A stretch of DNA of 64,000 nucleotides. Origin: Fratercula arctica. Lineage: Eukaryota; Chordata; Aves; Charadriiformes; Alcidae. Made by a program: the position numbers and the translations under genes. Below the pieces are notes generated by a model that made no database searches, had not been told where the DNA came from, and worked only from the letters and a program-made list of their open reading frames with translations. The stretch is taken from assembly GCA_947846985.1 (NCBI GenBank), contig CANTUZ010000011.1, forward strand, positions 13,318,096-13,382,095, written 5' to 3'. The first letter of the stretch is position 1. Every line of letters begins with the position of its first letter. Positions 1-10,262 of this stretch are shown here, piece after piece.

Positions 1-840
1 CCTTCCCACGGTGCCCAGAAAGCTGTGTGCTGCTCCCCAAGGCAGGGCGTGGAGGTGGGTTTGGCCCCGTTTGCCTGGCACACGTGAAAAAGAGCCTGGA
101 AAATGCCCCTTTGCCTCCATCATTCTCATTTTAGTCCTTATTGTGTGGCACCAGCTGGGGAAAGGCTGGCACAGAGCCGACGCGACGTGCAAACCTTCCC
201 CCCTCATGCCTCTGTAACAGCCAAGGGTCTCTCCATTGAAGTTTACTTCAAGGTCTAATAAAATTTCCAAACTGGAAAAATCTTTCTGCGGAGGGTTCGC
301 TTTGTTTAATGGAAGAGGACTATAAAGATAAAGCCTCGCCTGCCTGCTGCTCCCCTCCTGCTACCAAGGCACGGGGCCGCGGCACAGCCCTTCCCACCCA
401 GCCCGGCTGCGACTGGAGGAAGAGCTTGTTTTCCTAACGAGAAGTTTGAAGATTAAAAGGGGAAAAAATCAGGCATTTGGAATCCTATACTGACGCTGCA
501 AATACCCTTGTTAATAGATATGTCTCGTTTTGTTACCTCATTTTAATTAATCACTAAACAAAGACAGCTGCCAAATTTTGGCTCTGGCTCTGAGCCTACA
601 ACTGACTTGGAGCCCTTGAAAAATAGACTATTTATGGTGCCTGGGTTTAAAGCTTAAATTTCTTGTATAAACTTTACCCTTCCTAAGAATAGCGTGGGGA
701 GAGCATTGCCGGCTGCGCCTGCGGTGCCCCGTGCCCAGTCCCCAGCCCCGCGCAGTCTGCAGCAGCCAGGAGGGAGCAGGGTCCCGCCACTGCCCCCAGC
801 CCCATCTCCCCGCAGAGGAGTAGCTGCCCTGGTTCCAGGG
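1..840. other. Non-coding, no gene seen; AT-balanced block at about 235-680
   Basis: No supportable gene or repeat is visible. From about 235 to 680 the sequence becomes AT-balanced and CpG-poor, with homeodomain-like TTAATTAAT and TAAT-rich words near 545 and short A/T runs. It differs from the GC-rich flanks and could be a conserved non-coding element, but conservation cannot be judged from one sequence. Confidence 0.3.
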
Positions 841-1268
841 GGTCACAGAACCACAGAATGGCAGGCGTTGGAAGGGACCTCTGGAGACCATCTAGTCCAA
901 CCCCCTGCCAGAGCAGGGTCACCCAGAGCAGGTGGCACAGGAACGCGTCCACGCAGGTTTGGAATGTCTCCAGAGACGGAGACTCCACCAGCTCTCTGGG
1001 CAGCCTGTGCCAGGGCTCTGCCACCCTCAAAGGAAAGAAGTTCCTCCTCGTGTTGAGATGGAACTTCCCATGGTCAAGTTTGTGCCCATTGCCTCTTGTC
1101 CTGTCCCTGGGCACCCCTGAAAAGAGCCTGGCCCCATCCTCCTGACACCCATCCTTTAAGTATTTATAAGCGTTAATAAGATCCCCCCTTGGTCGTCTTT
1201 TTTCCAGGCTGAAGAGACCCAAATCCTTCAGCCTTTCTTCATAAGAGGCTCTTTCTTCATAAGTGGCA
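841..1268 (-). mobile_element. CR1 LINE 3' fragment (copy A), minus strand
   Basis: Read on the minus strand this is the 3' part of an avian CR1. It encodes the end of the reverse transcriptase ORF (recognisable pieces: [35 protein letters not shown]), followed by the 3' untranslated tail whose reverse complement starts GGTCACAGAACCACAGAATGG at 841. The frame is broken by ordinary decay. At its 5' end (1,233-1,263) an 18-bp unit beginning CTTTCTTCATAAG is present twice in tandem, which duplicates six codons (YEER-type). The copy is 5'-truncated, as most CR1 insertions are. It stops where a GC-rich spacer begins, and a second CR1 piece covering part of the same consensus follows. Confidence 0.9.
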
Positions 1269-1448
1269 TAAGGATGGGGCAGCCCCTGCGGGTCCTGGCC
1301 GCTGCCTGAGCCCCACCGCGTCCTCCGCACACCCGCGCTGCCCCCTCCCTGCTGTCCCCCCACCCCCGGCGCTGCCCAGCGGCCCTGCCCCGCACCTGCA
1401 GCCGCTCCAGGCTCAGCCCCGGCCACAGCCCCCATCGGCCCCAGCCCA
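1269..1448. other. GC-rich spacer between two CR1 pieces
   Basis: About 180 bp of very C-rich, CpG-containing sequence sits between two minus-strand CR1 fragments. It does not match the CR1 coding or 3' sequence I recognise. It could be a separate GC-rich insertion, a filler sequence, or host DNA between two independent insertions. Confidence 0.5.
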
Positions 1449-1725
1449 GCCCATGCCCATTACCCCTTGTCCTGTCTCTGGGCACCACTGAAATGAGCCT
1501 GGCCCCATCCTCCTGACACCCACCTTTTCAGTATTTATAAGCGTTGATAAGATCCCCCCTGAGTCTTCTTTTTTCCAGACTGAAGAGACCCAAATCCCTC
1601 AGCCTTTCTTCATAAGAGAGATGTTCCAGTCCCCTCATCCTCTTGGTAGCCCTTTGCTGTCCCCTCTCCAGCAGTTCCTTGTCCTTCTGGAACTGGGGAG
1701 CCCAGAACTGGACACCCGCTGGTGC
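1449..1725 (-). mobile_element. CR1 LINE fragment (copy B), minus strand
   Basis: This is a second CR1 piece on the minus strand. Positions 1,450-1,620 repeat, with scattered substitutions, the segment already present in copy A at 1,083-1,245 (both contain AGTATTTATAAGCGTT and AAGAGACCCAAATCC). It then continues further 5' in the element, through the segment ending CAGAACTGGACACC near 1,725, after which similarity stops. Two copies of one CR1 segment in the same orientation mean either two insertions side by side or one element with an internal duplication. Confidence 0.88.
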
Positions 1726-2866
1726 GTCCCTCCGACATGCGCTACCCCAGCCTGCTGCCCACGCAGGGGCAGGGGCTGTCAGCGCGGGAGGTGCCCAGTT
1801 CCCATCTCCAAGCCAGAGTCAGGCTTTGAGCAGAGCATCCTGATGCGGAAGAGCATCCCTGTGTCCCCCGGGCTGGCCGGGTGTCTAAGGGAAATGTTTG
1901 TAACCCCGGGAAAAGGCAGGGTGCGGGGTGAAGAACCTACTGCATGTGTCAGGGCATGGCTGCTGCATCCCTGCCACTCCCCCTCAGGGCTGGGGGTCCC
2001 ATCTCCACTTCATATCTACACCCAACACCAGAGCCCTTGGGTTTCACATCGCGGTGGCCGGAGCTGCTAAAGCTGCCCACAGCAGGGACCCAGGGCTCCC
2101 CTTGGATGGTGGGTTGGGGTCCACAGACACTGAAAGGTCACTTTTACTCCTTCACACAAATTTTTTTTTTTAGTTTTTTCCTTGTTTAGAGTATCCTGGG
2201 GACAGGCTCCAGGCTGTCCTCCCCCATCCCCTCGGATCGCAGACAGGGAAGATTTCTTGGGGGGGGCGGGACTCAGTGTGGCTCAGCAGGAGGGCATGGC
2301 AGTGCAGGAGGGGCAGCCCCAGCACAGACTTTTGGCTGGCCACCCCCTCCAGCGCCCCCCGTGCCAGATGATGCTCGGGGAGTGGGTATCAGTTGAAGCG
2401 GGGAATGCGTGTGCCCTGCTGTGCTGCTGGCAGAGCATCCCGCTGCAGAGCTCTCACTGCCCTGCGCCCATGGAGTGCCCACCCCACCACCCCCCCACCC
2501 GTACACACCCCCCCAGGATTTGATGCAAATCGATCCACCACCTTGTGTGGTGTCGCACAGGCAGCATCACCCCAACACCTCCCTTCTTGCACATGTACGT
2601 GGTTGAAATAAATGCGTAGGAACCCAAAGCTGCCTGCTGCAAAGCCAAGCCATTGCTGTCCCATGCTCGGAGCATCCCAGCGGCTCTCTGTCCGCCTTGC
2701 CCTAGCACCCGTGTCCTCGTTTGGGGTAATTCCCCCACAGCAGCTCTGGCGGGCCCTGCGCTTTGTCAGGGGGGCCCCGCCACGGCCCACAAGCCCTTCG
2801 TGGGATCGTGACCGCTGCGAGCGCCCTGGCTGCCAGGCTGAGCTGCGGATGCACGTGAGATTTTAG
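1726..2866. other. Non-coding, no gene seen
   Basis: GC-rich unique sequence with a T-run at about 2,160-2,172, a G-run at about 2,260-2,267 and a C-rich stretch at about 2,487-2,515. Open frames occur on both strands, overlap each other and show no domain. Confidence 0.5.
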
Positions 2867-3139
2867 GACAAGAGAACACGGCCTCAAGTTGCGCCAGGGG
2901 AGGTTTAGATTGGATATTAGGAAAAATTTTTACACTGAAAGGGTTATTGAACATTGGAACAGGCTGCCCAGGGAAGCAGTTGAGGCACCATCCCTGGTGG
3001 TATTTAAAAGCCGAGTAGACATAGTGCTTAGAGATATGGTTTAGTGGTGGCTTTTTGTCAGAGTTATGTTGGTGGTTGGACTCAATGATCTGAAAGGTCC
3101 CTTCCAGCCCTGGCGATTCTGTGATTCTATGATATGATG
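2867..3139 (+). mobile_element. CR1 LINE 3' end, plus strand
   Basis: A 5'-truncated CR1 tail. It starts in the last part of the reverse transcriptase ORF (AGGTTTAGATTGGATATTAG, then AGGCTGCCCAGGGAAGCAGT). It runs through the 3' untranslated region (GGTTGGACTCAATGATCTGA, GGTCCCTTCCAGCCCTGG) to the terminal GATTCTGTGATTCTATGAT repeats. The layout is that of a standard avian CR1 3' end. Nothing suggests the copy is active. Confidence 0.93.
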
Positions 3140-3921
3140 TACTGAAATGATCAATAAATGCCGGTGCACAAGGCACAGAATCAGGCTGGATGCAGGCAAG
3201 GGACATTTAACCCTCCCAGCACCTCAGGAGCAACTGAGATGTAAGGGCTGGGAGGAAAAACCACCCGGTAGGGCTGCTGGCTGCATCCTGGAGCTAGGCT
3301 GAGAGCACACGAGGGTGGTGTTTCCCACACAGCCACCCTGGGGCTGAGCATGTCTGGGGCTGAGCCCGGCTGGGGCTGAGCCCCATGGCCACGGGGCCAT
3401 CCCGTCCGGCCGAGGTCCGTCTGGCTGTCCTCGGGGCGGCATGGCTGCCTGCAGCCAGTGCTGGGATCCGCACCGGCTCCTGCTGACCTGCCCCAGAGAG
3501 GGAACGGGGCCAGGCTGCAGGACGGACTCCTCCAGCTGCAGCTAGGAACCCGCAGCTCATATTTCACCCCGCTCGCAGCTCTCCCACTCGGGTGACACCA
3601 AACGCGTGTCACACACACTGGAGGCATGGGCTGACAGCCCTCTCCCGCCCACGCAGCCTCAGCCCCTGATGCTCCAGCTGCTGTGGCTAAAGTAAGCTGT
3701 CTGAGAGGCAGCCGTCATGGCGCTGGGAGGCTGGAGCAGGATGGAAACCCAGCGAGGCACGCACAGGGCCAAGCACCCCAGGTCACGTCCCCAGCACCTG
3801 CCTGGATCTGGGGTGCTGCCAGATCCACCCTCTGCATCCTGCTTCCCACTCAGCACCTCCCGGGACACCTCTGGTCTCGTGGTCCCGAGCAAAGCATGAG
3901 CAGCCAGGAGCGAGCACAGCA
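3140..3921. other. Non-coding, moderately CpG-rich
   Basis: No gene is supported. At about 3,337-3,385 the phrase GGGGCTGAGC recurs three times at short intervals. From 3,380 to 3,610 CpG dinucleotides are more frequent than in the flanks, a weak island at most. Confidence 0.45.
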
Positions 3922-4042
3922 GCACAGCCACACCACTGCCATGCCACCGCCATGCCACCATCACACCACTGCCACGCCACCACCATGCCACTGCCACGCC
4001 ACCGCCACGCCACTGCCATGCCACCTTCACACCACCGCCATG
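3922..4042. repeat. 11-bp minisatellite, eleven tandem units
   Basis: Ten consecutive 11-base units run from 3,933 to 4,042 with no insertion or deletion, each of the form CCACNGCCAYG or CCACC(A/T)TCACA. A more degenerate eleventh unit precedes them at 3,922-3,932. The unit contains CA/CCA steps and substitutions only, mostly C/T transitions. Two units (3,955-3,965 and 4,021-4,031) share the variant ending TCACA and are six units (66 bp) apart, which hints at a higher-order duplication. Because 11 is not a multiple of three, every frame through it gives low-complexity His/Thr/Pro peptide, so it is not coding. Confidence 0.9.
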
Positions 4043-6044
4043 TTGCTGCACCCCGTGGAGGATTGCAGCGGCCATGAGCAGATGGGAAGGGCAGCGCATG
4101 GCACAGGCAGCAAGTGACCCTGAGCCCCCACGCTGGCTGCTCACATGCTCCCGTGGGATTGCCAATGGAGGTGACCCAAGCTGTCTGCGGGGAGCATGGC
4201 CACAACACCTCCATGCCACCCATTGATCGCTCCATGCCATCAGCCTGCATGTTGCCCAGGTTGCACAGCCTGGATGCTGGAGCTGATCTGCTGGGTGCTC
4301 CCAGAGACCATGAGATAAACTCACCCTGTGGGGAGCTGGCAGGGAAGACATTCACCCTCTGGTCCATGGTGTTACCAGCTGCCTGCCAGGCAGCGGGCCC
4401 TGCCACACAGCTGGCATGCAGGTCATCCTCCAGAAGCCCCCACCATCACTGTCCAGAGCTCCCTCTCCTTCCCTGGCCCTGGCCTGGCTGCCAGCACCGG
4501 ACCACAGCTCTGGTGTCGCTGCAGAAGGGTCCTGCCTCACCTGAGCTCTTGTGGCAAAACTGTTGTGAGGACCTTCCAGCGTGAAGACCTTCCAGTGAAA
4601 GCTGAAATGTCCCCTGTCAGCGGTGGCAGCATGGACAGCAGATGGCTTGGAAGAAAGCTCAGAGAAGGATGAGTTGTTCCACTACCAGCTACAGACTGTT
4701 AACTCTGAACCTTAATGATGGCAGCCTAAATAACAATACTGGTGCTAAACAGCCCATTAGTACAGAAACACCACTCCACCTCAGAGATGTTGCTGTTTCC
4801 CTTTGTGTCCCTGTCCTAAAAATCTCCTGCTCCTAAAGGACACTTTCTGGACCATTGCTCTGTCTTGTCCAAACACGCTATGAGCAGATCTCTCCCCGGC
4901 AGGGTGTCTAGATGTGGTAGGAAATTACCTTCCACAAGGATCGTGGTGCCTGTCAGATTATTGGTGCAGGCCCTTTTGGGTCTCTGGTTTAGGTCTCTCC
5001 TAGACCAAGAGCTGCTTCACCAAAAGGGCTCCGCGTACAAGCTGCCATGTAAACAAAACTGCTGGGAGCCAAGGATTTATGGAGGAGCTGGGGAAGGGCT
5101 GGGGGAGATCCCCCTGCTCCATATGCCAGCGGCTTCTGCACAGACCAAAGAGGTGTTTGTTAGTACAAGCAGCAGGTTTGCCAGCGGGTGAGTTTACAGC
5201 AAGATGGCTATAAATAAATAAATAGAAGAAAAAACGACTTTCCCTGCACAGGGGAGCAGCATCCTGCCTGCCCAGGGAAGGCTGCCCTTGAGCTAGACAC
5301 CGGTTGGAAGACGGGTTTTCTTCAAGGGAGCTCCTGCTGCTGTCAAAAAAACCACAGTGATATTTTTATTTTTTTTGAAGGGTGAAAGTTTGGGGTGGGG
5401 GGAAGTGCGCACCATCCCCAGTGCACAGCACAGCAATGGCAACCGTGGGACACGGGCGGGTAGACGGCATTCCTCTTTTTATCAGTTAGAAGAAAGCACC
5501 AGGATGTGTAGGGCAGGAGAGGTGTGAAGAGCACGGGCAGTGAGCCTTTGGGGTGTTAATGGGGAAAGGAGGCACAGCCTGAGCACAGCCATGGCCTCTT
5601 GGGCTGCTCCTGTGTCCAGAAAACACTATTTAGCCCAGGTGATGAGGACTGCACCCGGGAAGACCCTCTCTCCATCCAGGTTCCCTTCCCAACAGCAAGA
5701 GCCTGCAAACCTCCAGGCCTCAGCCAGGCACTGAGATCCAAAGGGAAGGAGTTCGTGTGGGGGCTGGTAACAGGCTCCAGTGGCACAGCGTACCCCGGCT
5801 CCACTGGCTGGGGTGACCCAGGCCAGCCTAAGCCCCAAAAAGGGGGCTTATAGGTAGGGAGGTGATGTTTTTAGGGCTTTGATGCATAGGGGAAGTCAGA
5901 GGGCATTTGGCAGCTGTTCATTCTTCAGTCCCAAAGACCAAGTCTGGAGAAATCAAGTCCTTTGGGAGTGAATGTGGTAAGGAACAGTTCCATTCCTGAG
6001 GTGAGGCTGTGTCCCCAGGACACAAGGGAACAGGGTCTGAAAGC
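4043..6044. other. Non-coding, no gene seen
   Basis: Unique sequence of mixed composition without a recognisable gene. A short A/T repeat (three to four TAAA units) lies at 5,209-5,225. The open frames here overlap on both strands and lack domains. Confidence 0.45.
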
Positions 6045-6080
6045 ATCCCCTTCCCCTTCCTCTTCCCCTTCCCCTTCCAG
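6045..6080. repeat. CCCCTT polypyrimidine tract
   Basis: A near-pure pyrimidine tract built from CCCCTT and CCTCTT units and ending in CCAG. On the plus strand it looks like a long polypyrimidine tract followed by a CAG splice acceptor, but no exon can be shown downstream. It is best treated as a simple repeat. Confidence 0.75.
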
Positions 6081-6429
6081 TGGTGCTTCCCAAAACTGCT
6101 ACTGGTACCCTTTGACCGTACCCTGGTGCTTCCATGGGTATGAGGGTCCATGCAAGGGGGCTGTGGAGGCTGTATGGACACGTGTCTCTTACCCTGAAGG
6201 AAAGCAAAGAGGGACTGATCCTGGGGTGTTTGGCGCAGAGGACCTGCCGACAGACCTCTGGGTACACAGCCGTGCCGTTCTGCCATTCCTGCCCTGGGTT
6301 GCACAGCAGGTACGTGTCACACCAGCTCCATCACCAGCCTATGGACAGAGATGGCCCTGCTGGAGGTGACAGACCGCTAGAAACGCCGGGCTGGACTCAA
6401 TAAAACCCCTCTAGTGCTCGGTTACCTGG
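6081..6429. other. Non-coding flank of the CpG island
   Basis: Unique sequence. It contains a plus-strand AATAAA at 6,399-6,404 directly before the CpG-rich region begins. No GT-rich downstream element is obvious, so I do not call it a polyadenylation site. Confidence 0.35.
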
Positions 6430-6895
6430 GGATCAGACCTGCGGGCGCCCCGCCCCGCCCAGGCGCTGGGACGTGAGCTGCAGCCAGCCCCAGTTCACCC
6501 AGACCGGGACAGTTCGGGAGACCCGTTTCTCCGCTCATCCAGACTGGCCTCACTGGGCGAACGGGGACGCCCAGGGGACGGGGATGTGCGGCACCGGCTG
6601 TGGCAGGGACCGTCGCGTAACTCGCCCGGCTCCTGGCTGGGACCCCCGCCCGGCTCCTCGTTGCCGAGGCAGGGCTTTTCCAGCTGCCCCCGCTGCCCAC
6701 TGTGGGGATACGGGAAGGGGATAAGGACGGGGGGTGGGGCTGGGGGTTGCGCAGGAAGCGGCAGGACCCCGGCCCAACACGGGGCAGCGCTCGGCTCGGC
6801 GCTCCGGGCTGCGGCTCGGCTCCTGGCGGGCGGCGGGGTCCCCTCCCGCTGCCCCCTCCGGGAAGGCCGTCCGGCGCCCCCGGGCCCCCCCGGCC

Positions 6896-6919
6896 GGGGC
6901 AGGGCAGGGCAGGGCAGGG
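6896..6919 (+). repeat. G-quadruplex motif (GGGCA repeat)
   Basis: Five runs of three or four G separated by two-base CA loops, inside the CpG island. This fits the canonical four-run G-quadruplex pattern on the plus strand with very short loops, which favours a stable parallel fold. Whether it forms in the cell is unknown. Confidence 0.8.
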
Positions 6920-7203
6920 CAGCGCGGGCAGGTGGAGCGGGCGGCAGGGGCGGCACAGCGCTCCCGGGGCACCCGGGCCGGGCAGGCTCCGCCTCTTCCT
7001 TAACCCTTGCGGGGCCCGGAGCCGAGCCCGCCGTGCCGGTCTGCAGCTGGGGGCGCCCAGCGAGCCCCAAGCTGGGCCGGACGGGGGGGCACTTGGCGCC
7101 GGGCAGCCTCCGGGCTCCGCGCTGTTCCGCCGCCGGGGGGAGGTGGGGGGGAGAAAGCGGGGTCCGCCCGCGCCCCGGCCCCGCTCGCCGCCCGCCCGCC
7201 GGG

Positions 7204-7244
7204 ATGCTCTGCCCACCTCTCACCTGCGGCCGGGGCCCGGCGAG
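7204..7244 (+). CDS. Speculative short first coding exon with splice donor
   Basis: Inside the CpG island an ATG at 7,204 opens a frame of 13 codons plus two bases. It ends at a good donor-like sequence, CGAG followed by GTGAGA (GT at 7,245-7,246). Without splicing, the frame meets a stop codon spanning the donor. The start context (CCGGGATGC) is weak. A first exon of a coding or long non-coding RNA starting in the island would fit, but no partner exon is recognised, so this is a prompt for transcript data rather than a gene call. Confidence 0.15.
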
Positions 7245-7345
7245 GTGAGACCCCCCCCACCACCAGCCCCCCCCCCCCGCAGTCCCCCGGCCGCAGCGCC
7301 CCGGCAGCCCGCTCGGCCAGCCCCCGGCCTCCCCTCCTCCCCGCC

Positions 7346-7600
7346 GCGGGCTGCAAGAAGTTAATTTATTTTTGGAAAAGCAGCTCTCAGAGTTTGTCTA
7401 ATTCCACCCGCACAAGCTCCTTTCACTCTATGTTAAACCAGTTCTTACTGTGCTTCAAGTTTATAAAAACAATCACAGCTCCCTGATAAAAGCAGCCCTA
7501 ATCCACGGAGAAAGCAAGGAGTCACAAAAGCAGCATCTCCTTCAGGACACTCTAGCTCAGCCGAAAAGTTTGCAGGTAATTTATGTTTCCTACTTAATGT
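7346..7600. other. AT-balanced block beside the CpG island, candidate conserved element
   Basis: Composition changes abruptly from the island to an AT-balanced, CpG-poor sequence with A/T words such as TTAATTTATTTTTGG and GATAAAAGC. A donor-like GCAGGTAATT lies at about 7,573-7,582. This could be a transcribed leader or a regulatory element flanking the promoter. No coding frame is supported. Confidence 0.3.
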
Positions 7601-10169
7601 TTTTCTGTCCTTCTAGCTGCTTTCTTACAAGCGTGTTTGGTTGTATTGACACATGGCACCTACGTGCTGCGGCACCTCTAGGGAGATGGAGCACACTCAG
7701 GCGTTGCTGCTCCCTGTGACCTCTTCGGGCTTGTTGGTGGGGCCTTGGTGGCTGCTGGCACCTGGCAGGTCCTGGACTATGTGCGGACCTACGCGGAGCG
7801 TGGCACTTGTTGGGGAACAGGCACAAGGTGCATTGAGCAAATCTGGTGCCAGCCTTCCCGGAGGGGCCAGCAGGGAGCTGTGGAGGGGATGCAGCGGCTG
7901 GTTTTGCATACGGAAGATGATGGTGAAGGGCCATGTGAGGTTCCTGAAGGCTCTTGCTTTGCTGCAGCCCTGTGGAGGCTGCTCTGATGGCTGCTGTAAT
8001 CCCCCCACCCCAGCTGTGCAGAGGGCACCCCTCCCAGTGGGTCAGGTGTGCAGTGGCACCCTGCTTGTGTCCCTCTCGCTCCTGCTTTGCCAGGATGACA
8101 GCATCAAGACTTAGTTAACTGTGGAGGGTCATTCTGGTTGCACCAAATGCTCAGCCGTTAAATGCAACTTCTCCGTGACTCACCAATGCAACCCACAAAA
8201 AATGTTTAGAAAAAGCTCCCAACATCGCTCATGCTCAGAAATGCAGGGCATTTATGGACCGCTTTGTTTCTTTTAAATGAATGCGTTGCAAAATGTTGCC
8301 AGTCATAAACTACTGATGTCATTTGTTGAGCACTGAAGCGCTCAGAGGAGGTTTTGTCAAGCTTTCTGGTGTTCCAGGGTTAATGCTTTCGAAAGCACCG
8401 CCTTGGCAGCTGCAAACGAGGATGTTTCCAGCAGTTTGCCGGTGCGGGAGTGGGGCAGGCGGCAGCACCGCCAGGATGGGGCTGTGTCCATTCGCTTTCC
8501 TTGCCGGCTGCGTCACCCAGTGCTGCCCATGGGCAACCTCTCTCCGCACCGAAGCAGCCCTCAGGGCGCACAGGTGTGGTTTTGGAAAAGGGATGGGGCT
8601 TCAGGTTTTAGCACTGCGTGTAACAATTGCTGCTTTGCTACAATCCATCTTGGTCCTGGTTGACTTTTCCCTGTTGCCAGTTGGTGAAACATGCATCATC
8701 TCTGCTCTGAGTGGAAAAAAAATCCCAAAAGGCAGAAAAATTAAAGTTTTTTTCGTTTGATTTCATGACCTGATCTCTCCTGTAAATGTCATTTGTCAGA
8801 TAGCCCAAGGGACAGCAGAAGTGAGTGACCCCATGTCCCGCTCTCCGAGGCGTCTCTCTGCGGTGCTGTCTGTGTGTTTTGGTGGTCCAGCATGCAGGGG
8901 AAGGGAAACGCGGTTGTTGTGTGGAGTGTACAAGCTAAAAATAGTTTCCCTCTCGTGCTCCATCTGAATGGGCAGCTACATATGACTGTACATGGATTTG
9001 TCTGATAGTCCCGTTTCAGTGTAAGAGACAAAATATCTTAGTTATGGCTTTGTTCTTCAGCTAACAATGGGTAGCTAAAAATATCCAACTTTGTTCCACT
9101 CAATAAAGTTTTCTCAAGGGGAGACACTAACGTTACATTTTTGCCAGATCTGTGCAAAACCCAGCCAAAGAAAATGCACATTTTTGCCAACAGCTTTTCA
9201 TAAAACATGTAACCAGCACAAAACTCCATACTGTTCCGCGAGCGGGGCTGCGCTGTCTGCTGTGCACAGCATCCTGGGGCTCCTGGCTGCCTGGCTCCCC
9301 AGCAGCATCTGCGGAGGGCAAAGGGACGTGGCCTCCTCCCCATCCTCATCCTCCTCCATGCAGCTCCAGTGGCACCACCGGCTGCTGGCATGTTTGAGCT
9401 GGGTGGGCACGGGGCAATGCGCTGCTGCCTGCTCGTGCCTGGCTGGGGAGGGGGTGCCCCAGCGCTGCCAGTGGCAGCTGGTTGGTGGTCACTGTGGTCT
9501 CTCTCCAATTCCCTTATTTCCCGTTTTATGGCAGCCAGGGCTGGAGGCCGGCCAAGCCAGCCCAGTCCCGCTGTGCAAGCGCCGTGCTGGTGTTAAAAGC
9601 CTGGCACGGCTGCTGCAGCACACGCAGCCTGACAGCCAAGAGGAAGCCAGCAGAGACCTCACTGGACTGGCACGGTCCCCACGGAGAGGAAAGAGATGGA
9701 CTCTCCTGCGCCCATCCCCATCTCCAAATAAAATCGCTGCCCCCCCACCGCTGCCACCTGTGTCCTCTCTCTGGCTGCAGCATGGCCATGGTGGTTACTG
9801 CACCCAGGAGGGATCAGGGAGGCAGAAGACCTGTCCCATCCTTTGTGCCAATGGAGGCCAGCCTGCTCCTTGGGTAACACAGGGGTGTTACCTTTGTGCT
9901 CCCTTGCCTTGCAGCTGTGGGCAGAGCAGATCCTCTTTCCATGTCATGTTTCCATGTCAAAGCCAGTTTGGGTGAGTAAGCAACCACGTGGTTTGCAACA
10001 GGCACTTTACTTTCTTATTCAAAGTGCCCAGGCTCAGCTGGAGCTCATTTTGATCTGGGCTAGAGAGCTTCCTTCCCACCAGGTGCTTGCTGAGTGGGAC
10101 CAAGTCTTTTTTTAGCTTTCGCCAAGATCAGGAAGAGGTTGGGCTTCTTCTACCTTCCATGGTACTGCA
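7601..10169. other. Non-coding, no gene seen; AT-balanced block at 8,100-8,335
   Basis: Mostly GC-rich unique DNA. At 8,100-8,335 there is an AT-balanced stretch with AAATG, TTAAATGAATGCG and CATAAAC words that may be regulatory. A frame of 294 codons at 9,091-9,975 (+) and overlapping minus-strand frames show no domain and are not called genes. Confidence 0.4.
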
Positions 10170-10262
10170 GTTTTCCAGGCTGCAAATCATTCTTGTAGCT
10201 CTTCTCTGAACCTGTTCCCATTTTCCAGCATCCCTCCACTTGTGTAGGCACAATGACGAGTA
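10170..10262 (-). mobile_element. Old CR1 fragment, minus strand
   Basis: The stretch containing AATCATTCTTGTAGCTCTTC followed by TCTGAACC and CCATTTTCCAGCATCC matches, on the minus strand, the 3' coding region of an old CR1 type. That is the same segment that appears in diverged form in the ancient relic at about 21,095-21,145. Both ends fade without clear boundaries, as expected of an old copy. Confidence 0.6.

Larger units (their letters stand above)
6430..7345. promoter_or_regulatory. CpG island, candidate promoter
   Basis: About 0.9 kb is markedly GC-rich with dense CpG dinucleotides, far above the rest of the window. It has repeated GC-box-like words (CCCCGCCCC near 6,448, GGGGCGG near 6,947) and no TATA box. 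In vertebrates such islands usually mark promoters. Plus-strand base use changes within it: 7,080-7,160 is G-rich and 7,165-7,340 is C-rich, including a 12-base C-run at 7,267-7,278. Several long frames on both strands (about 220-260 codons) are by-products of GC-rich DNA with few stop codons and show no domain. The direction of transcription and the gene served are unknown. Confidence 0.75.

Noticed and set aside
683..1435. 250-codon minus-strand frame read as a host gene
   Set aside because: Its middle is CR1 reverse transcriptase C-terminus; the ends are read-through into the spacer and 3' flank.
6422..7248. Frames of about 220-260 codons on both strands in the CpG island
   Set aside because: GC-rich DNA has few stop codons; the frames overlap on both strands, are Pro/Gly/Ala/Arg-rich and show no domain.
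9091..9975. 294-codon plus-strand frame, the longest in the window
   Set aside because: No recognisable domain, low-quality composition, overlaps comparable minus-strand frames, and no exon signals.
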